Source: Bacillota bacterium (GTDB lineage: Bacteria > Bacillota > Bacilli > Lactobacillales > Aerococcaceae). From it: a DNA stretch of 5,029 bases. The DNA is taken from assembly GCA_023442905.1 (NCBI GenBank), contig JAEZWY010000215.1, positions 1 to 5,029 on the forward strand, in the 5' to 3' direction. The notes under the pieces were generated by a model, which did not search any database, was not told the DNA's origin, and saw nothing but the letters and a program-made list of their open reading frames with translations. This document shows positions 1 to 5,029 of the stretch, piece after piece; position 1 is the stretch's first letter, and each line of letters begins with the position of its first letter. The translations under genes were made by a program, and so were the position numbers.

Positions 1-405
1 GTCTTGGGTCATGCAAATTGGGATCATCTGATTGGTTATATGATGATGTTTTTAGTGATTGGCCCCTTGCTAGAAGATAAGTATGGTTCGCTGAATATTT
101 TAGTGGTCATCTTATCGACAGCCTTCATAACGGGTGTGATTCATTTTTTACTATTTCCACGAGTGGCGTTACTTGGAGCTAGTGGAGTAGTTTTTGCTTT
201 CATATTATTCGCATCGATGACCAGTTTAAAAGAAGGTGAAATTCCGATTACGTTTATTTTGGTGGCGGTGCTTTATATCGGCAAGGAAGTCCATCAAGGC
301 CTCTTTACTTCCGATAATATCTCAAATTTAACGCATATTATCGGTGGTTTAGTAGGGGCGTATTTAGGCTATCAATTAAACTTGTATCAAGCTAAGCAAC
401 GATAA
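1..405 (+). CDS. Rhomboid family intramembrane serine protease, 3' part (5' end outside window)
   Basis: The frame is open from base 1, so the gene begins upstream; TTG at base 4 is probably internal. Residue numbers below count that Leu as 1. The visible 133 residues are strongly hydrophobic, with likely membrane segments near 9-22, 31-50, 55-72, 80-93 and 110-126. Rhomboid hallmarks are present: the H-x4-H stretch (H3, H8) of the second core helix, GASG at 58-61 with the nucleophile S60, and the partner His H111 in a glycine-rich last helix (HIIGGLVGAYLG). Rhomboids cleave membrane proteins within or next to a transmembrane helix; the substrate here is unknown. One oddity is that the Asn that usually follows as H-x4-H-x3-N is Tyr (Y12). 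The gene is followed by its own terminator and looks functionally unrelated to the reductase operon. The family call is firm; catalytic activity is less sure. Confidence 0.88.
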   Translation, partial: VLGHANWDHLIGYMMMFLVIGPLLEDKYGSLNILVVILSTAFITGVIHFLLFPRVALLGASGVVFAFILFASMTSLKEGEIPITFILVAVLYIGKEVHQGLFTSDNISNLTHIIGGLVGAYLGYQLNLYQAKQR

Positions 406-437
406 ATGACTTTGTTATTTGCACTCTTTAAGCATGG

Positions 438-485
438 TAACCAAGGCTACTTATCTTTTTGGATGAGTAACCTTGGTTATTTTTA
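438..485 (+). terminator. Rho-independent terminator of the rhomboid gene
   Basis: A 14-nt left arm (438-451) pairs with 466-479 around a 14-nt loop; the only non-pair is C447 with A470. A run of five T (480-484) follows on the plus strand. It lies 33 bases after the rhomboid stop codon. On the minus strand the same stem has no T tract behind it, so it is a poor terminator for the convergent LysR gene, and I found no clear separate terminator for that gene between 486 and 551. Confidence 0.75.
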
Positions 486-551
486 TGGGGTAAAGTATAT
501 TGCTTAAGGGAGATAAGTGAAGTTTTTTTGAGGCTATTCATTCATTTGGAT

Positions 552-1487
552 TTAAGTAAGTTTTTTAGGTACATTAGTCAGTGTCATAAAGGAGTCGATT
601 AAACCTTTTTCGCTTGCTGTTAAAGTTTTATTGGCTGCATGAGCTATAAAATATTTCAACGATATCAGTTTTTGAGGAAGTTCAACTAAATTATATTGAG
701 CATCTGGTTGCACCGATAGGACGTGCTGAGGGACCAATGTTACTCCTAGATTTTGTTTGGCTAATTCTGCTACGGTATAACTGTTTGAACTTTCCATTAA
801 AATAGTTGGTTGGATGTGATAATGCTGTAAGATATGATCGATTTGACGACGAATGGCAGAACCAGCAGACGTTAACACCAGTGGATTGGACAAGAGATCC
901 TTAATAGAAAACTCTTCATAAGGTCGGTATAAAATGCCTGCTTTATAAAGAGGTGACATCGGTGGGATAATCGCATAATAGGAATAGGATTGCGTTTCAT
1001 AATAGATTAAATTGGGTGAGACGGTTTCAGGATTTTGACCAATATAAAAATCATTTTGTTGTGCTAAAACACGTTCTTCATTTTTTCTAGGAAGGTCTTC
1101 TTCAATAAGTAATTGGCTATTTGGAAAGGCCTGATAGAACTTCGGTACAAATAAGGGTAATAAATAAGTTCCTAGACTCGGTAAAATACCGGCTCGAATA
1201 TAGTTTTTTTCATGAGCAGTATATTGTGAGAGTTGTTCCTGGAATTTGTTGATTTCATTTTCTAAGGATTCTAAATGTTGGTAATAAAGTTTTCCAGCCT
1301 CTGTCAATTGTAGGCGGGGTGATTTGCGATTGATAATTGTCGTGCCTAATTCTTCTTCGGTTCTGAAAATGACTTGAGATAAATAAGGTTGTGAAATATA
1401 TAAATTTTTGGCGGCTTTGGTAAAATTTCCAAACTTTAGCAGGACATCTAAGTACTGAAGTAAGGTTTTTGGATCGTTTATGGACAT
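552..1487 (-). CDS. LysR-type transcriptional regulator, probable activator of the divergent reductase operon
   Basis: A 311-aa protein of normal length for the family. The N-terminal winged helix-turn-helix spans about residues 5-62 (FTKAAKNLYISQPYLSQ at 22-38 is the HTH core, then a family-typical EEELG and the wing before LTEAG). A linker helix covers about 62-90, and a periplasmic-binding-protein-like effector domain about 94-300, including the typical SNSYTVAELAKQNLGVTLVP at 234-253. Start: ATG at 1487 with GAAGGG placed 7 bases upstream. It is divergent from the 1665 operon across 177 bases, the classic arrangement in which a LysR protein activates the neighbour and represses itself. 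By analogy with the hydroxycinnamate reductase locus of Lactiplantibacillus plantarum, the inducer may be the unsaturated acid reduced by that operon, but the sequence does not prove this. The family is certain; the target is inferred from position. Confidence 0.9.
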   Translation of the reverse strand: MSINDPKTLLQYLDVLLKFGNFTKAAKNLYISQPYLSQVIFRTEEELGTTIINRKSPRLQLTEAGKLYYQHLESLENEINKFQEQLSQYTAHEKNYIRAGILPSLGTYLLPLFVPKFYQAFPNSQLLIEEDLPRKNEERVLAQQNDFYIGQNPETVSPNLIYYETQSYSYYAIIPPMSPLYKAGILYRPYEEFSIKDLLSNPLVLTSAGSAIRRQIDHILQHYHIQPTILMESSNSYTVAELAKQNLGVTLVPQHVLSVQPDAQYNLVELPQKLISLKYFIAHAANKTLTASEKGLIDSFMTLTNVPKKLT

Positions 1488-1512
1488 CGGTTATCCCTTC
1501 TTTCTTTTTATC

Positions 1513-1521
1513 ATTATAACA
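1513..1521 (-). promoter_or_regulatory. Extended -10 promoter of the LysR gene
   Basis: On the minus strand the sequence reads TGTTATAAT, a consensus TATAAT preceded by the TGn extended element. I see no convincing -35 hexamer at 16-18 bases, which is tolerable for an extended -10. Transcription would start near 1505-1507, giving a leader of about 20 bases that contains only the Shine-Dalgarno site. Confidence 0.5.
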
Positions 1522-1542
1522 AATTACTTATCGGTTTATAAT
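1513..1542. promoter_or_regulatory. Candidate LysR-protein operator (long inverted repeat)
   Basis: Perfect 7-base arms ATTATAA (1513-1519) and TTATAAT (1536-1542) are separated by 16 bases. The centre, about 1527.5, lies roughly 61 bases upstream of the predicted operon start, close to where LysR proteins commonly place their main binding site, and one arm covers the LysR gene's own -10. A second, nested symmetry is TTTAT-N6-ATAAA at 1535-1550. The region is very AT-rich, so chance symmetry is a real possibility, and the spacing is longer than the usual T-N11-A box. Confidence 0.3.
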
Positions 1543-1553
1543 ATAATAAATAT

Positions 1554-1582
1554 TTCACAATACAATAAATTTCCCTTATAAT
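1554..1582 (+). promoter_or_regulatory. Sigma-A promoter of the reductase operon
   Basis: The -35 hexamer TTCACA (1554-1559; one mismatch to TTGACA) is followed after exactly 17 bases by a perfect TATAAT (1577-1582). Transcription should start near 1589, leaving a leader of about 75 bases before the ATG at 1665. A second TATAAT at 1537-1542 lacks a comparable -35 and is less likely. Confidence 0.72.
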
Positions 1583-1587
1583 AACCA

Positions 1588-1601
1588 TATAAGCGTTTAC
1601 A
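1588..1601 (+). promoter_or_regulatory. Candidate cre (CcpA-binding) site on the operon transcription start
   Basis: TATAAGCGTTTACA matches the cre consensus TGWAANCGNTNWCA at every defined position except the second (A for G). It sits at about +1 of the predicted promoter, a position where CcpA binding blocks initiation. This would tie the operon to carbon catabolite repression, so that the electron-sink reductase is made when preferred sugar runs out. The site is predicted from sequence only. Confidence 0.5.
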
Positions 1602-1607
1602 TAAACG
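1594..1607. repeat. Perfect inverted repeat CGTTTA-CA-TAAACG
   Basis: Six-base perfect arms with a 2-base spacer, overlapping the right half of the cre-like site. It may be part of the same operator or a separate site for another regulator. In RNA the 2-base loop is too short for a full hairpin, so a DNA-binding role is more plausible. Confidence 0.4.
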
Positions 1608-1613
1608 ATCTAA

Positions 1614-1629
1614 ATGCTTCTTAAAGCAT
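1614..1629 (+). repeat. Perfect stem-loop in the operon 5' leader
   Basis: ATGCTT and AAGCAT form a 6-bp stem with a CTTA tetraloop inside the predicted leader, 22 bases before the Shine-Dalgarno site. No T-run follows, so it is not a terminator. It could stabilise the mRNA or be a protein site; no known riboswitch or T-box element is recognisable. Confidence 0.4.
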
Positions 1630-1664
1630 GAAACACCGACTAATAATAGAAAAGGGGTCATAAT

Positions 1665-2252
1665 ATGAAATTGTTAGCTATTGTGGGTACCAATTCAGAT
1701 GTATCGACAAACCGTCAACTCTTACAATTTATGCAAAGTCATTTTGCTAAAAAAGCAGATATTGAATTATATGAGATACGTTATTTACCAGCTTTTAATG
1801 AGCCAGAAGACCGTATTGCACCTGAGGGCATCCAAGAACTTTCTGATAAAATATTAGCGGCAGATGGGGTCATCATCTCGACACCAGAATACGATCATAC
1901 CATTACCGCTGCTTTAAAATCCGTATTAGAGTGGATTTCTTATACAACACGTGCTTTGGTCGATAAACCGGTCATGGTAACCGGAGCATCATTAGGAGCG
2001 TTAGGTTCTTCAAGAGCACAGGCACACTTACGTCAAATTTTAGATGCACCCGATATTAAAGCACGGGTAATGCCAAGTTCAGAATTTTTGTTAGGCCATT
2101 CGAGTCAAGCTTTTGATGAGACAGGCAACCTAAAAGATCAAGCTAAAGTAAAAGAGTTGGAAACTTGTTTTGAAGAATTCCAATTATTTGTTGAAATTAC
2201 ACACCAATTGATTGAACGCAAACGTGAAATTGAACGTAAGGGGGACTTATAA
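1665..2252 (+). CDS. NAD(P)H-dependent FMN reductase, small subunit of the reductase pair (hcrA/crdA-like)
   Basis: A 195-aa cytosolic protein with the flavodoxin-like fold of the NADPH-dependent FMN reductase/azoreductase family. Visible hallmarks are a beta1-loop for the flavin phosphate (IVGTNSDVSTNR, 6-17), the family signature TPEYDHTITAALKSVLEW (73-90), and a conserved GAS-x4-GSSRAQAHLRQIL stretch (107-126). There is no signal peptide or membrane segment. Start: ATG at 1665 with AAAGGGG seven bases upstream; length is normal. It passes hydride from NAD(P)H to bound FMN. It is a close paralogue of residues 1-182 of the next gene product, with no gaps, and is translationally coupled to it, which suggests the two flavodoxin-like domains pair as a heterodimer, as described for CrdA and CrdB of Vibrio ruber. 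Expression probably depends on the divergent LysR protein. Family certain; the partnership is inferred. Confidence 0.88.
   Translation: MKLLAIVGTNSDVSTNRQLLQFMQSHFAKKADIELYEIRYLPAFNEPEDRIAPEGIQELSDKILAADGVIISTPEYDHTITAALKSVLEWISYTTRALVDKPVMVTGASLGALGSSRAQAHLRQILDAPDIKARVMPSSEFLLGHSSQAFDETGNLKDQAKVKELETCFEEFQLFVEITHQLIERKREIERKGDL
2238..2244 (+). promoter_or_regulatory. Shine-Dalgarno site for the 808-aa gene, inside the preceding gene's end
   Basis: AAGGGGG lies within the last codons of the small subunit and seven bases before the ATG at 2252. The stop TAA (2250-2252) and this ATG share base 2252 (TAATG), so translation of the two subunits is very probably coupled. This fixes the start of the large gene. 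Confidence 0.85.
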
Positions 2253-4678
2253 TGAAGTTTGTCGCGATTGTTGGAACCAATGCAAAAAAATCATACAACC
2301 GAAAATTATTAACCTTTATGCAAAGCCATTTTCAAGATTTAGCAGACATTGAAATTCTTGAAATTGACCAAGTACCAATGTTTAATCAGTCAAACGATCA
2401 AACAGAAACGGAAGTCATTCAAACATTAAATAATAAAATTATTACTGCTGACGGGGTAATTATTGCGACACCAGAACACAATCATTCTATTCCGTCCGCA
2501 TTGAAATCGACACTTGAATGGTTATCCTTTAAAGTGCATCCATTAGACTCTAAAACCGTCATGATTGTGGGGGCTTCTTACGATATTCAAGGTTCCTCTC
2601 GTGCTCAATTACATTTACGACAAATTTTAGATGCACCGGGTGTTAATGCGACGGTTATGCCTGGGAATGAATTTTTGCTTGGGAGAGCTCACGAAGCCTT
2701 TGATGAAGCAGGGCAATTAAAAGATGATCGCACGGTCACTTTCTTAGAAATCTGCTTTAAGAAATTTATCCGATTCAGCAATATAGTGAGTCAATTGGCT
2801 TTACCAGAAGAAATCGAATTTAAGCCAGGTACTTATGAAGTGGCAGCTAAAGGCCATAATGGTGATTTACCTATGGTGGTAACTTTCAGTGAAAATCGTA
2901 TTGAAAAAATAGACATTGATAGTCGTGGAGAATCAGAAGGGATTGCAGACGTGGTCTTCACTCGCGTACCAAAAGCGATTTTAGATGGTCAAACTTTGAA
3001 TGTTGACGTTGTATCAGGAGCATCGGTGACCACGAATGGGGTCTTAGATGGTGTCGCACGCGCAGTAGAGATGGCTGGTGCCAACCCAGAAGTCTTAAGA
3101 AAACGACCTAAAACAGGTGCTGTGGCGGCAGAAAAAGTTGAAGAAATGACAACGGATGTCATTGTAGTGGGAGCCGGCGGTGCCGGATTATCAGCAGCTG
3201 CCACCGTATTACAAAATAATAAACAAGTGATTGTGCTTGAAAAATTCCCGGCAGTAGGTGGAAATACTATTCGTACCGGTGGGCCTATGAATGCCGCTAA
3301 CCCTGAATGGCAACATACATTTAAAGCTTTACCAGGTGAAGCAGCGACTTTAGAAGACATTACGAAGATGGATGAAGGTCAAATTGATGCAGAATATTTA
3401 GACGATTTCCGCGAATTAAAAATGCAAATTCAAGCTTACTTAGCAGACCGTGAAGCAGGTAAAGATTATTTATTTGATTCACCATTATGGCATCGAATTC
3501 AAACTTATATTGGCGGTAAGCGGACCGATTTACAAGGTAATGTTATTTATGGTCAATATGACTTGGTGAAAATCTTAACCGATCGGGCTTTAGAATCGGT
3601 TAAATGGTTAGAAGAAGTCGGAGTTGATTTTGATAAAAATCATGTTGAAATGCCCGTAGGAGCATTATGGCGTCGGGGACACAAGCCACTTAAAAATCAA
3701 GGATATGCCTTTGTCTCCGCATTAGATAATTTCGTCAAGGCAAATGGTGGTCAAATTATGACCGATACAGCGGTGAAAGAATTAATCGTGGAAGACGGCA
3801 AAATCGTAGGTGTCAAAGCGAAAGGTCCTAATAATACTACAATAAAAATCATGGCTAAAGCAGTGATTTTAGCTTCAGGTGGATTTGGAGCGAATACTAA
3901 AATGCTGAAAAAATATAATACTTACTGGGGAGAAATTGATGACGATATTAAAACGTCAAACTCTCCTGCCATTACTGGAGATGGCATTGTTCTTGGAGAA
4001 AGCGTTGGTGCTGATTTAGTGGGGATGGGCTTCTCACAAATGATGCCAGTATCTGATCCGAATACTGGAGCCTTATTCTCAGGGCTACAAGTGCCACCAG
4101 CTAACTTCTTAATGGTTAACCAAAAAGGGGTTCGTTTCGTCAATGAATACGCAGGACGTGACACCTTAACGCAAGCTGCGATTGATAATGGAAGCTTATT
4201 CTATTTAATCGCTGATGATGAAATTAAGAAGACAGCCTATAACACAAGTCAAGAAAAAATTGACCAACAAGTGGCCGAAGGCACTTTATTTAGAGCGGAT
4301 ACGATTGAGGAATTAGCGCCTCAAATTGGTATTGAACCACAAGTCTTAAGAGAAACCGTTGATAAATATAATGCCTATGTTGAAGCAGGAAAAGACCCAG
4401 ATTTTGGTAAAGATGTCTTTGACTTAAAAGTAGAAGTTGCGCCATTTTATGCAACACCAAGAAAGCCGGCGGTTCATCATACGATGGGTGGATTAAAAAT
4501 TGATACTGCAACCCATGTTATCAATACCGATGGCAATGTGATTGAAGGCTTATACGCAGCAGGCGAAGTTGCTGGTGGTATCCATGCAGGAAACCGTTTA
4601 GGTGGTAACTCCTTAACCGATATTTTCACATTCGGACGAATTGCTGGTCAAACAGCTGTGGATGAACATGTTAAATAA
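2252..4678 (+). CDS. Three-domain flavin reductase of unsaturated carboxylic acids: FMN reductase + FMN-binding + fumarate-reductase-type FAD domain (hcrB/crdB-like)
   Basis: An 808-aa protein with three domains. (1) Residues 1-182: NAD(P)H:FMN reductase (IVGTNAKKSYNR, TPEHNHSIPSALKSTLEW). (2) About 188-276: FMN-binding domain with D252-VV-SGAS, the motif at which ApbE flavin transferases attach FMN; S258 is the expected acceptor. (3) About 300-808: FAD-binding, fumarate reductase/flavocytochrome c type, with the dinucleotide loop G307-A-G-G-A-G312, E330 for the ribose, NEYAGRD with the proton-donor Arg R636, HHTMGG (H743) and GNRLGGNSLTD (R782). The relay would be NAD(P)H, FMN, covalent FMN, FAD, then C=C reduction. 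There is no signal peptide, membrane helix or CxxCH heme motif (only one Cys, C168), so it is cytosolic and not a true cytochrome. Residues that grip one fumarate carboxylate appear changed (M598, G611, L612), pointing to another enoate such as a cinnamate, acrylate or urocanate. Automatic names such as flavocytochrome c or fumarate reductase are likely. No apbE is in view. Confidence 0.9.
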   Translation: MKFVAIVGTNAKKSYNRKLLTFMQSHFQDLADIEILEIDQVPMFNQSNDQTETEVIQTLNNKIITADGVIIATPEHNHSIPSALKSTLEWLSFKVHPLDSKTVMIVGASYDIQGSSRAQLHLRQILDAPGVNATVMPGNEFLLGRAHEAFDEAGQLKDDRTVTFLEICFKKFIRFSNIVSQLALPEEIEFKPGTYEVAAKGHNGDLPMVVTFSENRIEKIDIDSRGESEGIADVVFTRVPKAILDGQTLNVDVVSGASVTTNGVLDGVARAVEMAGANPEVLRKRPKTGAVAAEKVEEMTTDVIVVGAGGAGLSAAATVLQNNKQVIVLEKFPAVGGNTIRTGGPMNAANPEWQHTFKALPGEAATLEDITKMDEGQIDAEYLDDFRELKMQIQAYLADREAGKDYLFDSPLWHRIQTYIGGKRTDLQGNVIYGQYDLVKILTDRALESVKWLEEVGVDFDKNHVEMPVGALWRRGHKPLKNQGYAFVSALDNFVKANGGQIMTDTAVKELIVEDGKIVGVKAKGPNNTTIKIMAKAVILASGGFGANTKMLKKYNTYWGEIDDDIKTSNSPAITGDGIVLGESVGADLVGMGFSQMMPVSDPNTGALFSGLQVPPANFLMVNQKGVRFVNEYAGRDTLTQAAIDNGSLFYLIADDEIKKTAYNTSQEKIDQQVAEGTLFRADTIEELAPQIGIEPQVLRETVDKYNAYVEAGKDPDFGKDVFDLKVEVAPFYATPRKPAVHHTMGGLKIDTATHVINTDGNVIEGLYAAGEVAGGIHAGNRLGGNSLTDIFTFGRIAGQTAVDEHVK

Positions 4679-4687
4679 TTAAGAGTG

Positions 4688-4722
4688 AAAGAGGCTGACC
4701 TTTTAGGAGGTTGGCTTTTTTT
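4688..4722 (+). terminator. Rho-independent terminator of the reductase operon
   Basis: The core stem pairs 4692-4701 with 4708-4717 around a 6-nt loop (4702-4707), with three G-U wobbles, and can extend outward through A/T pairs from 4688. A run of seven T (4716-4722) closes it. It begins 10 bases after the stop codon, so the operon most likely ends with the 808-aa gene. Confidence 0.82.
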
Positions 4723-4780
4723 GGGGAGATATAATGAGTTTTTCTAACGACTGATTTAAAATATTATTTTTAGCGTGACG

Positions 4781-4789
4781 TGTTATAAT
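4781..4789 (+). promoter_or_regulatory. Extended -10 promoter of the downstream hydrolase gene
   Basis: TGTTATAAT is a consensus extended -10; no good -35 lies at 16-18 bases. Transcription would start near 4796, giving an unusually long leader of about 120 bases before the ATG at 4919. The leader holds a weak possible hairpin (TTTTGG near 4821, CCAAAG near 4838) and a T-rich stretch around 4873-4881, but no riboswitch or T-box that I recognise. Confidence 0.5.
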
Positions 4790-4918
4790 AAACTAAATGA
4801 AACAGATTAAATGGTGAACTTTTTGGTGTGCTGGAACCCAAAGATAAGGCTGACCATAGCAAGTCAAACAAATTTTTTTATTTCACTACCGATTTGAGAT
4901 TTGGTTAGGAGGGATATA

Positions 4919-5029
4919 ATGAAGAGGGAATTCATCCGTGAAGACATCGATTTTTATTCTGACGGCACCCGTTGTAGTGGCTGGTTATATTTACCGGCAA
5001 CAGGCTATCCGGCACCAGTGATTGTGATG
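4919..5029 (+). CDS. Probable alpha/beta hydrolase, N-terminal 37 codons (3' end outside window)
   Basis: ATG at 4919 is preceded by AGGAGG (4907-4912) at 6 bases, and the frame stays open to the window end. The 37 residues contain FYSDGTRCSGWLYLP followed by a Pro-rich turn and PAPVIVM. This is the beginning typical of dienelactone-hydrolase-like and acyl-esterase-like alpha/beta hydrolases: a first strand, a second strand GWLYLP, then a PxVVM strand that normally runs into the oxyanion-hole HG. The catalytic Ser, Asp and His lie beyond the window, so neither activity nor substrate can be read. It has its own promoter and a terminator separates it from the reductase operon. If it is an esterase for plant phenolic esters it would fit with a cinnamate reductase, but that is speculation from proximity. 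Confidence 0.65.
   Translation, partial: MKREFIREDIDFYSDGTRCSGWLYLPATGYPAPVIVM

Noticed and set aside
1488..1664. T-box or known riboswitch in the reductase operon leader
   Set aside because: The leader is only about 75 bases and shows no specifier loop, antiterminator motif or terminator before the start codon.
2989..3360. Open frame of 123 codons on the minus strand inside the 808-aa gene
   Set aside because: It lies wholly opposite a strongly supported coding sequence, shows no recognisable domain, and is a codon-bias shadow.
3922..4511. Two further minus-strand open frames (3922-4164 and 4290-4511)
   Set aside because: Both are antisense to conserved FAD-domain sequence, show no family resemblance, and have no evident ribosome site.
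2252..4678. A true flavocytochrome c or an exported, extracellular-electron-transfer reductase
   Set aside because: There is no CxxCH heme motif, signal peptide or lipobox, and the built-in NAD(P)H:FMN reductase domain indicates a cytosolic, NAD(P)H-fed enzyme.
4692..4855. Repeated 9-mer AGGCTGACC in the terminator (4692-4700) and in the hydrolase leader (4847-4855)
   Set aside because: The copies are short, have no shared flanks or symmetric partner at the second site, and are consistent with chance.
1..5029. CRISPR array, insertion sequence, tRNA or rRNA
   Set aside because: I saw no regularly spaced direct repeats, transposase-like reading frames, terminal inverted repeats, or structural RNA signatures.

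Overview
The window looks like a chromosomal segment from a low-GC Gram-positive bacterium (Bacillota), most likely a member of the Lactobacillales. The evidence is the AT-rich coding and intergenic sequence, strong purine-rich Shine-Dalgarno sites (AAAGGGG, AAGGGGG, AGGAGG), TATAAT promoters, a CcpA-type cre-like site, and the gene content. I cannot name the genus.

Layout. Bases 1-405 carry the 3' part of a rhomboid intramembrane protease gene (+), followed by a hairpin terminator. A LysR-type regulator lies on the minus strand (552-1487), convergent with the rhomboid gene and divergent from an operon that starts at 1665. The 177-base gap between them (1488-1664) holds divergent promoters, a cre-like site on the expected transcription start of the operon, and several inverted repeats. 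The operon has two genes whose stop and start codons overlap by one base: a 195-aa flavodoxin-fold NAD(P)H:FMN reductase (1665-2252) and an 808-aa three-domain flavoprotein (2252-4678). The latter is built as FMN reductase, FMN-binding domain and fumarate-reductase-type FAD domain. A good rho-independent terminator follows. After a 240-base gap with its own promoter and leader, the first 37 codons of a probable alpha/beta hydrolase start at 4919 and run off the end.

How the genes fit together. The large protein can be read as a cytosolic electron relay: NAD(P)H to FMN in the N-terminal domain, to a covalently held FMN in the middle domain, to FAD, to the C=C bond of an unsaturated carboxylic acid. 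The small protein is a close paralogue of the large protein's first domain (about 103 of 182 residues identical, no gaps) and probably pairs with it. This one-domain plus three-domain arrangement is that of the NADH:(hydroxy)cinnamate reductase CrdAB of Vibrio ruber. With the divergent LysR gene it also resembles the hydroxycinnamate reductase locus (hcr) of Lactiplantibacillus plantarum. The active site keeps the catalytic Arg and several FAD-domain residues of fumarate reductases but has lost residues that hold one carboxylate of fumarate, so a mono-carboxylate such as a cinnamate or acrylate is a better guess than fumarate. The LysR protein is the likely substrate-responsive activator, and CcpA may repress the operon when sugar is plentiful. 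The substrate assignment is inference; the architecture is read directly from the sequence.
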